From positions 62,001 through 126,000 of the forward strand of contig NZ_JMIB01000030.1 in assembly GCF_000695255.1 (NCBI RefSeq): a stretch of 64,000 bases of DNA. The letters are read 5' to 3'. This stretch comes from Photobacterium galatheae (GTDB lineage: Bacteria; Pseudomonadota; Gammaproteobacteria; Enterobacterales; Vibrionaceae). Under the pieces are notes generated by a model. That model worked only from the letters and a program-made list of their open reading frames with translations. It was not told the DNA's origin and did not search any database. Shown piece after piece: positions 9,254 through 19,344 of the stretch (the stretch's first letter is position 1; every line of letters begins with the position of its first letter). Position numbers and translations under genes: made by a program.

Positions 9254-10105
9254 ATGACGAAACGACAATCCCCCACACTGCTCGGCGAATGTCTTGCAGA
9301 ATTCATCGGCACCGGACTGCTTATTTTCTTTGGTGTCGGCTGTGTTGCTGCGCTTGTGTTAGCAGGTGCTAACTTCGGACAATGGGAAATCAGCCTCACC
9401 TGGGGACTGGGCGTCACCATTGCCATCTACTGTACGGCAGGCGTTTCCGGCGCACACATTAACCCGGCAGTGACTATTGCACTGGCCCTGTTCCATGGTT
9501 TCGATAAGGCGAAGGTTGTGCCTTACATTCTTTCCCAGCTCGCAGGCGCCTTCTGCTCTGCCGCACTGGTATACAGTCTTTACAGCAACCTGTTCGTCGA
9601 TTTCGAAAACGCGCATGGCATTCTGCGTGGCAGTGTCGAGAGTCTGGCCACAGCAGGGATCTTCTCGACCTATCCAAACCCAAGCCTTTCATTCTCTGGT
9701 GCTTTTGCGGTGGAGTTTGTGATTACAGCCGTCCTGATGTTTGCCATTCTGGCCATTGGTGATGAGAAAAATGGCGCACCACGCGGTCCGTTGGGTCCTG
9801 TATTGATTGGTGTGCTGATTGCAGTGATCGGTGCCTCTTTAGGCCCGCTGACCGGCTTTGCCATGAATCCGGCCCGCGACTTCGGCCCGAAATTCTTTGC
9901 TTATCTGGCAGGCTGGGGGGAGATGGCCCTGACTGGTGGTAAGGATATTCCGTATTTCATTATTCCTGTACTTGCTCCGATTGCCGGTGCTTGCTTCGGT
10001 GCCTGGCTTTATCCGAAAGCCATTGCTGTTTATCTGCCGGGTAACCACGGTACCCAGTCGAATCAAAGTGAAACTGATGAAGAAAAAGAACCCGCGCAAG
10101 CCTGA
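9254..10105 (+). CDS. glpF: Glycerol uptake facilitator GlpF (aquaglyceroporin)
   Basis: GlpF is an inner-membrane channel for passive glycerol entry. The 283-residue protein has the MIP-family six-helix plus two half-helix pattern, with both NPA boxes (SGAHINPAVTIAL and GFAMNPARDFGP). The Asp after the second NPAR marks a glycerol facilitator rather than a water-only channel. It begins the glpFKX cluster; glpK follows after 55 bp. Confidence 0.96.
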   Translation: MTKRQSPTLLGECLAEFIGTGLLIFFGVGCVAALVLAGANFGQWEISLTWGLGVTIAIYCTAGVSGAHINPAVTIALALFHGFDKAKVVPYILSQLAGAFCSAALVYSLYSNLFVDFENAHGILRGSVESLATAGIFSTYPNPSLSFSGAFAVEFVITAVLMFAILAIGDEKNGAPRGPLGPVLIGVLIAVIGASLGPLTGFAMNPARDFGPKFFAYLAGWGEMALTGGKDIPYFIIPVLAPIAGACFGAWLYPKAIAVYLPGNHGTQSNQSETDEEKEPAQA

Positions 10106-10148
10106 TTGCGGCGCGACTCCCCGATATACCTATAATTATCAGAGATAA

Positions 10149-11675
<1,527 letters not shown>

Positions 11676-11700
11676 TCTCACCGCCCCGATGGTTCAACGA

Positions 11701-11735
11701 ACAGACAAGCCTGCCGCCCCGGCAGGCTTGTCTGT
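11701..11735 (+). terminator. Long hairpin after glpK
   Basis: A perfect 16-bp inverted repeat (ACAGACAAGCCTGCCG pairing with CGGCAGGCTTGTCTGT) with a three-base loop lies 26 bases after the glpK stop. Only three T residues follow, so termination may be partial. Confidence 0.7.
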
Positions 11736-11843
11736 TTACAGTACATATCCCCTACTTTTCACGACAGGAAAACGATTTCCTGCGGTCTGTGATACAATTG
11801 CGCAGATTTTCATCATCTGTAGTTGTCTGATTCAGGAGTTCCC

Positions 11844-12851
11844 ATGAAACGCGATTTGGCGATGGCTTTTTCCCGTGTCACCGAAGGTGCCGCACTGGCT
11901 GGATATCAATGGCTGGGCCGAGGCGATAAAAACGCCGCAGATGGCGCCGCAGTGGCCGTCATGCGTACCCTGCTCAATCAAACTGAAATTGACGGTGAGA
12001 TTGTGATCGGCGAAGGCGAAATCGACGAAGCGCCGATGCTCTATATCGGTGAAAAAGTGGGGGTCGGTGGCGACGCTGTGGATATTGCCGTCGATCCGAT
12101 TGAAGGCACCCGGATGACCGCCATGGGGCAGAACAATGCCCTTGCCGTGCTGGCAGCAGGCGAAAAAGGCGCTTTTCTCAAAGCACCGGATATGTACATG
12201 GAAAAACTGGTCGTCGGTCCTGCAGCCAAAGGCCACATCGATCTCAGCCTGCCGCTGGAAGAAAATCTGAACAATATCGCAGCCGCACTGGGCAAAAGCC
12301 TGGAGACTCTGGTCGTCATCACACTGGCCAAACCCCGTCACGACGACGTAATTGCCCGCATGCAGGAACTGGGTATCCGAGTTTATGCCGTGCCGGATGG
12401 TGACGTGGCCGCTTCGATTCTGACCTGTATGCCTGACAGCGAAGTCGATGTGATGTACTGCATCGGCGGCGCGCCGGAAGGCGTGGTCTCTGCGGCCGCG
12501 ATTCGTGCGCTGGGCGGCGACATGCAGGGCCGGCTGCTGCCGCGTTTTCTGGTCAAGGGTGGCAGTGACGACAACTACCGAATGGGGCAGCAGGAAATCA
12601 ACCGCTGCCGGGAAATGGGGATCGAACCGAACCAAGTGCTGCCACTGGAACAAATGGCCAAAAGCGATAACGTCGTTTTTGCCGGAACAGGTATCACGAA
12701 AGGCGACTTACTGGACGGTATCACCCGCAAGGGCAACATTGCCACCACGGAAACCCTGCTGATCCGCGGAAAATGCCGGACAATCCGCCGCATCAAGTCA
12801 ATCCATTACCTCGATCGTAAAGACCCGGCGATTCTGCCCCACATTCTGTAA
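11844..12851 (+). CDS. glpX: Class II fructose-1,6-bisphosphatase GlpX
   Basis: GlpX hydrolyses fructose 1,6-bisphosphate in gluconeogenesis, needed for growth on glycerol. From the ATG at 11844 (preceded by CAGGAG) the product has 335 residues and begins MKRDLAMAFSRVTEGAAL. It carries the lithium-sensitive phosphatase signatures GEGEIDEAPMLYIGE and VDIAVDPIEGTRM, which ligate metal. The in-frame GTG-like extension from 11823 is not needed. It follows glpFK as in E. coli. Confidence 0.96.
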   Translation: MKRDLAMAFSRVTEGAALAGYQWLGRGDKNAADGAAVAVMRTLLNQTEIDGEIVIGEGEIDEAPMLYIGEKVGVGGDAVDIAVDPIEGTRMTAMGQNNALAVLAAGEKGAFLKAPDMYMEKLVVGPAAKGHIDLSLPLEENLNNIAAALGKSLETLVVITLAKPRHDDVIARMQELGIRVYAVPDGDVAASILTCMPDSEVDVMYCIGGAPEGVVSAAAIRALGGDMQGRLLPRFLVKGGSDDNYRMGQQEINRCREMGIEPNQVLPLEQMAKSDNVVFAGTGITKGDLLDGITRKGNIATTETLLIRGKCRTIRRIKSIHYLDRKDPAILPHIL

Positions 12852-13001
12852 AACCTGCCTGTTTCCCGGCCTGTTTTCTCTCCGGCCGGGTAATAACGTC
12901 CTGATCATCATCAGACTTTCACGGTATTCTCTCGCAAACTGGACTATGCTATTTAGTAAAGTCGTTGCTTTATATACTGAGTCGGCGACATAATAGGCCG
13001 A

Positions 13002-13640
13002 ATGAACACAAGCAATACAACCATGAAAACCATAGATAAAATTCTCCACCGGATGAAACAGGATGGTCCGGTGACTGCCAAAGTCCTGTCCGAAGAGCTG
13101 AAGCTGACGACCATGGGCGTCCGCCAGCACCTGCAAGGACTGGAAGATGATGGTCTGGTCGGTTTTGAAGACATCAAAGCCAAAGTCGGCCGCCCGACCC
13201 GTCACTGGCATCTGACAGCGAAAGGACATGAACAGTTCGCCGATCGTCATGGTGATCTGATCATCCAGATGCTGGACTCGGTGGAAAACCTGTTTGGTCA
13301 GGAAGGGCTGCAAAAAATACTGAATCAACGAGAGGACAACACTCTCAATCAGTACCGGCAAGCCATCGCAAAGGCAGAAAATTTAAAAGAAAAACTTCAG
13401 ATCCTGACTACACTGAGGGAAAAGGAAGGTTACATGGCACAGCTGGAGCCGGATGATCACGGCTTCATTCTCATCGAGAACCATTGCCCCATCTGCCATG
13501 CCGCCAAACGTTGCCCCTCTTTATGTCGATCTGAACTGACCGTTTTCCAGCGTCTGCTGGGCGACGATGTCGCGATTGAGCGCAGTGAACACATCATTGC
13601 GGGTCAACGTCGCTGCAGTTACCGGATATACCCAATCTGA
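13002..13640 (+). CDS. SufR-like winged-helix regulator with C-terminal cysteine cluster
   Basis: The 212-residue protein has an N-terminal helix-turn-helix (about residues 10-70: ILHRMKQDGPVTAKVLSEEL, VRQHLQGLEDDGLV) of the ArsR/DeoR/SufR type. Its C-terminal domain has Cys162, Cys165, Cys171, Cys175 and Cys205 in the pattern HCPICHAAKRCPSLC...RRC. This layout resembles iron-sulfur-sensing SufR proteins. It lies 28 bp upstream of fpr on the same strand, which suggests control of an NADPH-ferredoxin/flavodoxin electron supply in response to redox or iron-sulfur status. E. coli has no gene here. The function is inferred. The start could be the ATG at 13002 or 13023; neither has a strong ribosome site. 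Confidence 0.75.
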   Translation: MNTSNTTMKTIDKILHRMKQDGPVTAKVLSEELKLTTMGVRQHLQGLEDDGLVGFEDIKAKVGRPTRHWHLTAKGHEQFADRHGDLIIQMLDSVENLFGQEGLQKILNQREDNTLNQYRQAIAKAENLKEKLQILTTLREKEGYMAQLEPDDHGFILIENHCPICHAAKRCPSLCRSELTVFQRLLGDDVAIERSEHIIAGQRRCSYRIYPI

Positions 13641-13668
13641 GCATCTGATTATGTAAAAGGAGATCACA

Positions 13669-14412
13669 ATGGCCGACTGGATCCCTGCCAAGGTTATCAA
13701 GAATCGTCACTGGAACAGCGAACTGTTCAGTCTGACGCTGACGGCGAATATTGAGCCCTTCAAAGCCGGGCAATTTACGAAGCTGGCGCTGGAATGCGAC
13801 GGCAAAATGGTTCAGCGTGCTTACTCCTTTGTGAATCCGCCCAGCAGCGATCAAATTGAAATCTACGCGACCCGGGTCGCCGACGGCCTGCTCTCCCCCA
13901 GACTGCATGCACTGGCAGAAGGAGATGAGGTATTTATCACGGCCCGGGCCAATGGTTTCTTCACATTAGATGAAGTGCCTGACGGTGAGGTTTTGTGGCT
14001 ACTGTCAACGGGTACGGCACTGGGTCCTTATCTGTCGATTCTGCGCGAAGACACCGCCTGGAAGCGGTTTCGAAAAATTGTGCTGGTTCATGCCGTCCGC
14101 TTCGCTGCCGATCTCAGTTATCAGGCGGAAATCAATGAACTCAAGGCCAAATATCCTGAGCAGCTCATCGTTCAGCCCTTCGTCAGCCGCGAACCGGCAC
14201 CACTGGCACTCACCGGCCGGATTCCGCAGGCCATTGCCGATGGCATGCTGGAACGTCATGTGGGAATTCCGCTGAATCCTGAAACCTGTCAGTTCATGCT
14301 GTGCGGAAACCCGGCCATGGTCAAAGATACCAAAGCCGCGCTGGAAGCACGCGGCTTCATCAAAAACCTGCGCCGGAAACCCGGCCAGATCACCGTCGAA
14401 CATTACTGGTAA
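13669..14412 (+). CDS. fpr: Ferredoxin/flavodoxin--NADP+ reductase Fpr
   Basis: Fpr is a cytosolic FAD enzyme that reduces flavodoxin or ferredoxin with NADPH, serving biosynthetic radical enzymes and oxidative-stress defence. The 247-residue protein has the FAD-binding RAYSFVNPP motif (near residue 46), the NADP-binding LLSTGTALGPYLSIL segment, and the family C-terminus ITVEHYW. A strong AAGGAG precedes the ATG. It is probably co-transcribed with the upstream SufR-like regulator and ends at a strong terminator. Confidence 0.95.
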   Translation: MADWIPAKVIKNRHWNSELFSLTLTANIEPFKAGQFTKLALECDGKMVQRAYSFVNPPSSDQIEIYATRVADGLLSPRLHALAEGDEVFITARANGFFTLDEVPDGEVLWLLSTGTALGPYLSILREDTAWKRFRKIVLVHAVRFAADLSYQAEINELKAKYPEQLIVQPFVSREPAPLALTGRIPQAIADGMLERHVGIPLNPETCQFMLCGNPAMVKDTKAALEARGFIKNLRRKPGQITVEHYW

Positions 14413-14453
14413 ATCGTCCGACTTCCTGGACAGTCCGGTTAAGCCAATCATTC

Positions 14454-14482
14454 AGCGTCTCGTCAATGAGACGCTTTTTTTT
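14454..14482 (+). terminator. Intrinsic terminator of fpr
   Basis: An eight-base-pair stem AGCGTCTC/GAGACGCT with a six-base loop is followed by an uninterrupted T-run of more than six bases. Confidence 0.92.
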
Positions 14483-14546
14483 GTTCCCGCCATCTAGTGT
14501 TAAGGGTGTCACAGTTTTGGCCATTTTGGCTGTAAGGGGACGAGTG

Positions 14547-14858
14547 ATGCAGACATTACCACCGTTTGATGAACTCAAAAAACTGGCAGAAACCGCGCCG
14601 GAAAAATTAGAAGCCTTGCGCCTGAGCATGAGTGAAGACATTATCCGCAATGCCAGTCCAGCCATGCAACCCAGGCTACGGGCACAGTTGAGTCATATCA
14701 ATCAGATTATCGCCCGGGGTAAAAACCCGATTCACACCAATATGCTGCTCCGGGCCGAGCTGCAACAGCAACTTCATCGCTTTGCCCAGTCGCTGACGGC
14801 ACCAGAAACCCTGACCGAGCAGCAGGCAGAGATCATGCCCTTCCGCCGTCAGGCATAG
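14547..14858 (+). CDS. Small DUF3135-type protein, unknown function
   Basis: The 103-residue product from the ATG at 14547 (AAGGGGA seven bases upstream) is helical and soluble by inspection, with MQTLPPFDELKKLAETAPEK at the N-terminus. I recall this as a DUF3135 protein found in vibrios and relatives; no activity is known to me. It has its own promoter space after the fpr terminator and a perfect terminator after it, so it is monocistronic. Reading frames further upstream run antisense-free through the fpr terminator and are not used. Confidence 0.75.
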   Translation: MQTLPPFDELKKLAETAPEKLEALRLSMSEDIIRNASPAMQPRLRAQLSHINQIIARGKNPIHTNMLLRAELQQQLHRFAQSLTAPETLTEQQAEIMPFRRQA

Positions 14859-14868
14859 TCTTACTCTC

Positions 14869-14908
14869 AGAAACAAACGGGCCGTCATTTGACGGCCCGT
14901 TTGTTTCT
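14869..14908. terminator. Perfect bidirectional terminator
   Basis: An 18-bp perfect inverted repeat (14869-14886 and 14891-14908) around an ATTT loop lies between two converging genes. Confidence 0.85.
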
Positions 14909-14926
14909 GTCCCCTTGCTCACCGAC

Positions 14927-15274
14927 TCAGCGCTTGGCCTTGAGATAGGTCTCGCTTGCCATATCACGGATTTCAATGGTCAGACTGTCAATCGATGCAG
15001 CATGTTGTTCCAGCAACGGCATCAGACGCTCCGCCAGTCCGCGCTTACAATCATTGTCCCGACCGGACAACAGCGCCAGCTCCACATGAATAAAATTCCG
15101 GGCATCACCGCCTTCCCCCACTTGCCACTGATGGCAAGGATAAGCGCGGGATTTGACCGATGCAGGCTCAAAGACCCCACACGTCAGTAACGACTGGTGC
15201 AAATCTTCCAGCAACGCGGCAACATTCACCCGCTCCGCGACAGGATCAGCAAATTCCAATTTCAGGTGTGGCAT
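14927..15274 (-). CDS. 5-carboxymethyl-2-hydroxymuconate isomerase-like tautomerase
   Basis: The 115-residue protein begins MPHLKLEF; after Met removal Pro1 would be the general base of the tautomerase superfamily. The length and the motifs FIHVELALLSGRD and KRGLAERLM fit the CHMI (HpaF) family, which isomerises a 4-hydroxyphenylacetate catabolite. No other hpa gene is near, so the physiological substrate is unclear and the gene may serve another keto-enol reaction. It is flanked by converging DUF3135 and divergent tpiA. Confidence 0.8.
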   Translation of the reverse strand: MPHLKLEFADPVAERVNVAALLEDLHQSLLTCGVFEPASVKSRAYPCHQWQVGEGGDARNFIHVELALLSGRDNDCKRGLAERLMPLLEQHAASIDSLTIEIRDMASETYLKAKR

Positions 15275-15667
15275 ACGTCTCTCCTTGATGCTCAGGCATT
15301 CCCTGTAAATTCCGTCAATCGCCGTCTAAATTAGCCGATTTTACTGGCCCAGGCGACCACACAGTCCTGAAATCCTCTGTAGATCACTTTCCACGTACAA
15401 AACAACTGTCTACGCCCATTCCGGGAATGAAAAAAAGTTACAGCTCAGAGTTCACTTTTGGCCCTGAAATCGGTACAAACAACGAGGAGCTTGCTCAAGA
15501 TTAAGGAAGTTTACATCTATCCGACGTATACTGACGTTGTTTTTGCCATCGGTATCAGGACGTCCCGAACTGAAAGGCAGACGACACTGAACACACTGCT
15601 GACCAGGGACAGTTGTGTGTTCAGTTTCGTCTGAATTTAGACATCACATAGATATGGAGAAAATCGT
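15275..15667 (+). promoter_or_regulatory. tpiA upstream region with a long hairpin
   Basis: The 393-bp region between the divergent isomerase and tpiA has no credible gene. Its main visible structure is an imperfect palindrome at 15578-15633: a 7-bp outer stem (CAGACGA/TCGTCTG), one C/T mismatch, an 11-bp inner stem (ACTGAACACAC/GTGTGTTCAGT) and an 18-base apex. It ends 34 bases before the tpiA ATG, so it is probably within the 5' leader. The ribosome site near 15655 (ATGGAG) lies outside the stem. Confidence 0.55.
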
Positions 15668-16438
15668 ATGCGTCATCCTGTAGTTATGGGTAACTGGAAG
15701 CTAAACGGCAGCAAAGAGATGGTCACCAACCTGCTGACAGGTCTGGATGCCGCGCTGGCTGGCGTTGAGGGTGTTGACGTGGCCGTCGCGCCACCTGCGA
15801 TGTATCTGGATCTGGCAGAGCGTCTGATTAGCCAGGGCAAGAGCAACATCATTCTGGGTGCTCAGAACGTCGATGTGAACGCCAGCGGCGCTTTCACCGG
15901 TGACATCTCACCAGAAATGCTGAAAGATTTCGGTGCCAGCCACATCATCATCGGTCACTCTGAGCGTCGTGAATACCACAACGAATCTGATGAATTCGTT
16001 GCCAAGAAGTTTGCCTTCCTGAAAGAGCACGGCCTGACTCCAGTTCTGTGTATCGGTGAATCAGAAGCACAAAACGAAGCCGGTGAAACTGTGGCGGTTT
16101 GTGCTCGTCAGCTGGACGCTGTGATCAAAACTCAGGGCGTGGAAGCGCTGAATGGCGCCATCATCGCTTACGAACCAATCTGGGCGATCGGGACCGGTAA
16201 AGCAGCAACCGCACAACAGGCGCAAGAAATTCACGCAGCAATTCGTGCGCACATTGCTTCCTTCAGCGAAGAAGTCGCGAAGAAAGTCGTGATCCAGTAC
16301 GGCGGTTCTGTGAAAGCAGGCAATGCGGCTGAGCTGTTCGCGATGCCAGACATCGACGGCGCTCTGGTTGGCGGCGCGGCGCTGGATGCAGAAGGTTTTG
16401 CTGCGATTGCAAAAGCCGCTGCTGAAGCGAAGAAATAA
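15668..16438 (+). CDS. tpiA: Triosephosphate isomerase TpiA
   Basis: TpiA interconverts dihydroxyacetone phosphate and glyceraldehyde 3-phosphate in glycolysis, and so takes the output of the glpFK route. The 256-residue TIM barrel has the catalytic Lys in GNWKLNG, His97 in IIIGHSERR, Glu169 in [13 protein letters not shown], and the phosphate-binding YGGSVKAGN segment. A terminator follows at 16506. Confidence 0.98.
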   Translation: MRHPVVMGNWKLNGSKEMVTNLLTGLDAALAGVEGVDVAVAPPAMYLDLAERLISQGKSNIILGAQNVDVNASGAFTGDISPEMLKDFGASHIIIGHSERREYHNESDEFVAKKFAFLKEHGLTPVLCIGESEAQNEAGETVAVCARQLDAVIKTQGVEALNGAIIAYEPIWAIGTGKAATAQQAQEIHAAIRAHIASFSEEVAKKVVIQYGGSVKAGNAAELFAMPDIDGALVGGAALDAEGFAAIAKAAAEAKK

Positions 16439-16505
16439 GACATCTGCCATCAGGTGCGGCCAGTGCTGCATCTGATGTCGCAGCCTTTCAGAAGGCTGTA
16501 AATAC

Positions 16506-16534
16506 AAAAAAGCCGACTTCAGGTCGGCTTTTTT
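16506..16534. terminator. Bidirectional terminator between tpiA and pfkA
   Basis: A 12-bp stem AAAAAAGCCGAC/GTCGGCTTTTTT around a five-base loop serves both tpiA (plus) and pfkA (minus). Confidence 0.93.
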
Positions 16535-16557
16535 AGTTCAGCTTCAGTTCTGTGGTA

Positions 16558-17520
16558 TCAGAACAGCTTGTCCGCAACTGCATACAGATCTTTGCGAACC
16601 GGACGCTTCATGTTCTCGATCGCATCAATGATGTCGTGGTGCACCAGTTTCTCGTTCTGAACACCCACACAACGGCCACCTTCGCCCTGAATCAGCAGAT
16701 CCACTGCGTAAGCACCCATGCGTGAAGCCAGAATCCGGTCGAATGCCGTTGGCTGACCACCACGCTGAATGTGACCCAGAACTGTGGCACGGGTTTCACG
16801 GCCGGTTTCAGACTCGATGTATTTCGCCAGTTGGTTCACATCGGTCATCAGTTCGGTAATCGCGACAATCGCATGCTTCTTGCCTTTGTAGATACCTTCT
16901 TTGATCTTGGCCAGCAACTCTTCTTTGTGCAGACCGGTTTCCGGGGTGATGATGTATTCACAACCACCGGCAATCGACGCCATCAGCGTCAGGTCACCAC
17001 AATGGCGGCCCATCACTTCCACAATGGAAATCCGCTGATGTGAAGACGATGTATCACGCAGACGGTCAATCGCGTCAATCACAGTATTCAATGCCGTCAT
17101 GAAACCGATGGTGTAATCCGTCCCTGCCACATCGTTATCAATGGTGCCTGGCAGACCAATACATGGGTAACCCATTTCGGTCAGCTTTTTCGCCCCCATG
17201 TAAGAACCGTCACCGCCGATCACCACCAGTGCATCAATGCCATGAATCTTCAGGTTTTCAATCGCCTGAGCACGGACCTTCTCGTCACGAAACTCAGGGA
17301 AGCGTGCAGACCCAAGAAAAGTACCGCCCCGGTTGATCACGTCAGATACACTGGAACGGCTCAGCTTTTCAATACGGTTCTGATGCAAGCCCTGATAGCC
17401 ATCGTATACACCGTAAACTTCCAGGCCTTCCGTTAAACCGGCACGCACTACACCGCGAATCGCTGCGTTCATACCTGGGGCGTCGCCGCCGCTGGTCAAA
17501 ACACCAATCTTTTTAATCAT
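16558..17520 (-). CDS. pfkA: ATP-dependent 6-phosphofructokinase PfkA
   Basis: PfkA phosphorylates fructose 6-phosphate, the committed step of glycolysis. From the ATG at 17520 (AGAGGG just upstream) the protein has 320 residues, the exact E. coli length. It carries the ATP-binding [13 protein letters not shown] and [12 protein letters not shown] motifs and the catalytic [16 protein letters not shown] segment. The longer reading from 17592 has no homology at its N-terminus. It converges with tpiA. Confidence 0.98.
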   Translation of the reverse strand: MIKKIGVLTSGGDAPGMNAAIRGVVRAGLTEGLEVYGVYDGYQGLHQNRIEKLSRSSVSDVINRGGTFLGSARFPEFRDEKVRAQAIENLKIHGIDALVVIGGDGSYMGAKKLTEMGYPCIGLPGTIDNDVAGTDYTIGFMTALNTVIDAIDRLRDTSSSHQRISIVEVMGRHCGDLTLMASIAGGCEYIITPETGLHKEELLAKIKEGIYKGKKHAIVAITELMTDVNQLAKYIESETGRETRATVLGHIQRGGQPTAFDRILASRMGAYAVDLLIQGEGGRCVGVQNEKLVHHDIIDAIENMKRPVRKDLYAVADKLF

Positions 17521-17986
17521 GGTTACCCTCTGACTTTGGGAAATGAAAAATCCTTTCCTGCACGAGCTGGCCCAAGTCACCGACTCCGCCACGCACCCTC
17601 TGGGCTGCGACTCGCGTAAACTGTAACTTTCCTACTAATGTAGGAGTATTACAATTTAGAAAAATGATGTATTGATTCATATCACGTAAACTTGCCATGC
17701 GCCGAGAGACTTTTCCGCAGACTGGAATCCATCGTTCATTTTGTGCGGGAAGACGCTGCAAAGCTTTATGCCCCTAAGTATATCCTGAGTTTGCAATCTC
17801 AGCCGCTTCGTCATCGGACTCTCTGAGCATGGCTGTTTTTAGCCACATGGCCAGATAAATCTTCTCCGCAGTATAGCGGTTTTATGATGAAATTTAATAA
17901 CAAAATTGACAAGTTCAGCATAGAGTGACAACAAAAAAAGCCACAACATCAAGTTGTGGCTGCTATATTACCCATTGAAAACAGAA
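17521..17986. other. pfkA-cpxP intergenic region, no gene
   Basis: About 465 bp between pfkA and cpxP, both on the minus strand. It holds the pfkA promoter region and, at its right end, the cpxP terminator (separate entry). In E. coli the cation-efflux gene fieF lies here; no reading frame with such a protein is present. Short open frames are unlike any gene I recognise. Confidence 0.6.
17932..17961 (-). terminator. Intrinsic terminator of cpxP
   Basis: A nine-base-pair stem (AGCCACAAC/GTTGTGGCT on either strand) with a five-base loop is followed on the minus strand by a run of seven T. The 3' end of enterobacterial cpxP yields the sRNA CpxQ; whether this 3' UTR does so is unknown. Confidence 0.88.
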
Positions 17987-18493
17987 TTATTCACTGTATT
18001 TCTCTTTCCACTTCGCCGTGCATTCTGCTTGTTTCTCAGCCCGTAAATTCTTGTACTGAGTTTTTTGTTCCGGCGTCAGAAGATTCAGCATCTCATGACG
18101 TTGCTTCATCATGGCAACCCGACGATCAATCTGCTGATCAGACATCTGTTTCGCCAGCGCCCGGACTGCATTTTCATCAAAGTTATCTGCCAGCATCAAT
18201 GCCTGCATTTTGTCGTGGTTGGCCTGCATTGCCTCACGACCTTGCATCATCTGTTCACGCATCCCGTCTTTATAACTTTCCCGCAGGCTGCGCATCTGCG
18301 CTTTCTGGGCATCACTCAGATTCAATGAACGGAGAATACTGCGATCTGCATGTGGCCCGCCGCAACCGTCAAAGTCCCGGCCATGATGACCTTTGCCGCT
18401 GGCCAGTGCGGAGACTGACCCCAGCATCAGTGGCACCGCCAGCACAATGGCAACCCGACGTTTCATGACTTGGCTCATCATCTTCTTCATCAT
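17987..18493 (-). CDS. cpxP: Periplasmic Cpx/Spy-family stress adaptor CpxP
   Basis: CpxP is a periplasmic protein that binds and inhibits the sensor CpxA and helps remove misfolded proteins. The 168-residue product has a signal peptide cut after ...SVSALA (about residue 31). The mature part is helical, with two LTxxQ-type motifs (LNLSDAQKAQM, LLTPEQKTQY) that define the CpxP/Spy fold. It is divergent from cpxRA across an exact CpxR box. Spy is an alternative name by fold, but the position favours CpxP. Two adjacent ATG codons can start it. Confidence 0.9.
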   Translation of the reverse strand: MMKKMMSQVMKRRVAIVLAVPLMLGSVSALASGKGHHGRDFDGCGGPHADRSILRSLNLSDAQKAQMRSLRESYKDGMREQMMQGREAMQANHDKMQALMLADNFDENAVRALAKQMSDQQIDRRVAMMKQRHEMLNLLTPEQKTQYKNLRAEKQAECTAKWKEKYSE

Positions 18494-18542
18494 TTATCTC
18501 GCTCTGTTGGTCTCTGTTACCCCTGAGTCTACGCCCCAGCAG

Positions 18543-18578
18543 GTAAAGGGTTGTCGTGAAAACGTAAAGCTGGGTAAA
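18543..18578. promoter_or_regulatory. CpxR binding box between cpxP and cpxR
   Basis: GTAAA at 18564-18568 and GTAAA at 18574-18578 with a five-base spacer exactly match the CpxR consensus GTAAA-N5-GTAAA. A third GTAAA is at 18543-18547. Its position suggests induction of cpxP and autoregulation of cpxRA. Confidence 0.85.
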
Positions 18579-18654
18579 GCACTGTTATCCTGCTTGGCCT
18601 GCATACGGCCATAAGAGATACTTAAATGTATAGTGAACTGGCACGAAGATTGGT

Positions 18655-19344
18655 ATGGCAAATATACTTTTAGTCGATGACGACAACGAATTAACGGCAC
18701 TGCTCAGCGACATTCTTCAGTTAGAGGGATTCTCCGTCCGCATCGCCCATAACGGCGAGCAGGGTCTGCTGATGGCAGACGACGACACCGACCTGATCCT
18801 GCTCGATGTGATGATGCCAGCAATGAACGGGATTGAAATGCTGCGAAAACTCCGTGAAACCCGTAGTACCCCAGTGCTCATGCTGACGGCTAAAGGTGAA
18901 GAGATTGACCGGGTGTTAGGGTTAGAGCTGGGCGCAGACGACTATCTGCCCAAACCATTCAGTGACCGGGAACTGCTGGCAAGAATGCGAGCCATTCTGC
19001 GACGCGCCCGTCTGGTGCAGGAAAACCCACAGGAAACCGACAGTCTCACCTATCTGGACCTGACGATTTATCCCGGCCGCCAGGAAGTGACCTGCAATGG
19101 CATCCCCATCGAGATGACAGCCACAGAGCTGGCGCTGCTGAGTCACCTGATCCGTCACCCGGGCACTGTGGTTACCAAGCATACCTTGAGTCTGGAGGTT
19201 CTGGGCAAACGTCTGGCCCCCTTTGACCGAGCCATTGATATGCATGTCTCGAACCTGCGCAAAAAACTACCGCCAAGAGCGGATGGTAAGCCACGGATCA
19301 AAACCCTGCGCGGCAAGGGTTACCTCTTTGTGGAGGCTGGATGA
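18655..19344 (+). CDS. cpxR: Envelope-stress response regulator CpxR
   Basis: CpxR is the OmpR/PhoB-type response regulator of the Cpx envelope-stress system. The 229-residue protein has a receiver domain with acidic pocket VDDDNE, phospho-acceptor Asp51 in LILLDVMMP and Lys in YLPKPF. A winged-helix DNA-binding domain (about 135-228) ends RIKTLRGKGYLFVEAG. Its stop overlaps the cpxA start as ATGA, so the two are translationally coupled. A consensus CpxR box is upstream. Confidence 0.97.
   Translation: MANILLVDDDNELTALLSDILQLEGFSVRIAHNGEQGLLMADDDTDLILLDVMMPAMNGIEMLRKLRETRSTPVLMLTAKGEEIDRVLGLELGADDYLPKPFSDRELLARMRAILRRARLVQENPQETDSLTYLDLTIYPGRQEVTCNGIPIEMTATELALLSHLIRHPGTVVTKHTLSLEVLGKRLAPFDRAIDMHVSNLRKKLPPRADGKPRIKTLRGKGYLFVEAG

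Noticed and set aside
8993..9268. A 91-residue minus-strand frame in the zapB-glpF gap
   Set aside because: Overlaps the glpF start region, has many Cys and Arg, no recognisable domain and no convincing ribosome site; kept as non-coding.
12865..12890. CCCGGCC/GGCCGGG inverted repeat after glpX
   Set aside because: Seven-bp stem with a 12-base loop and no T-run; too weak to call a terminator.
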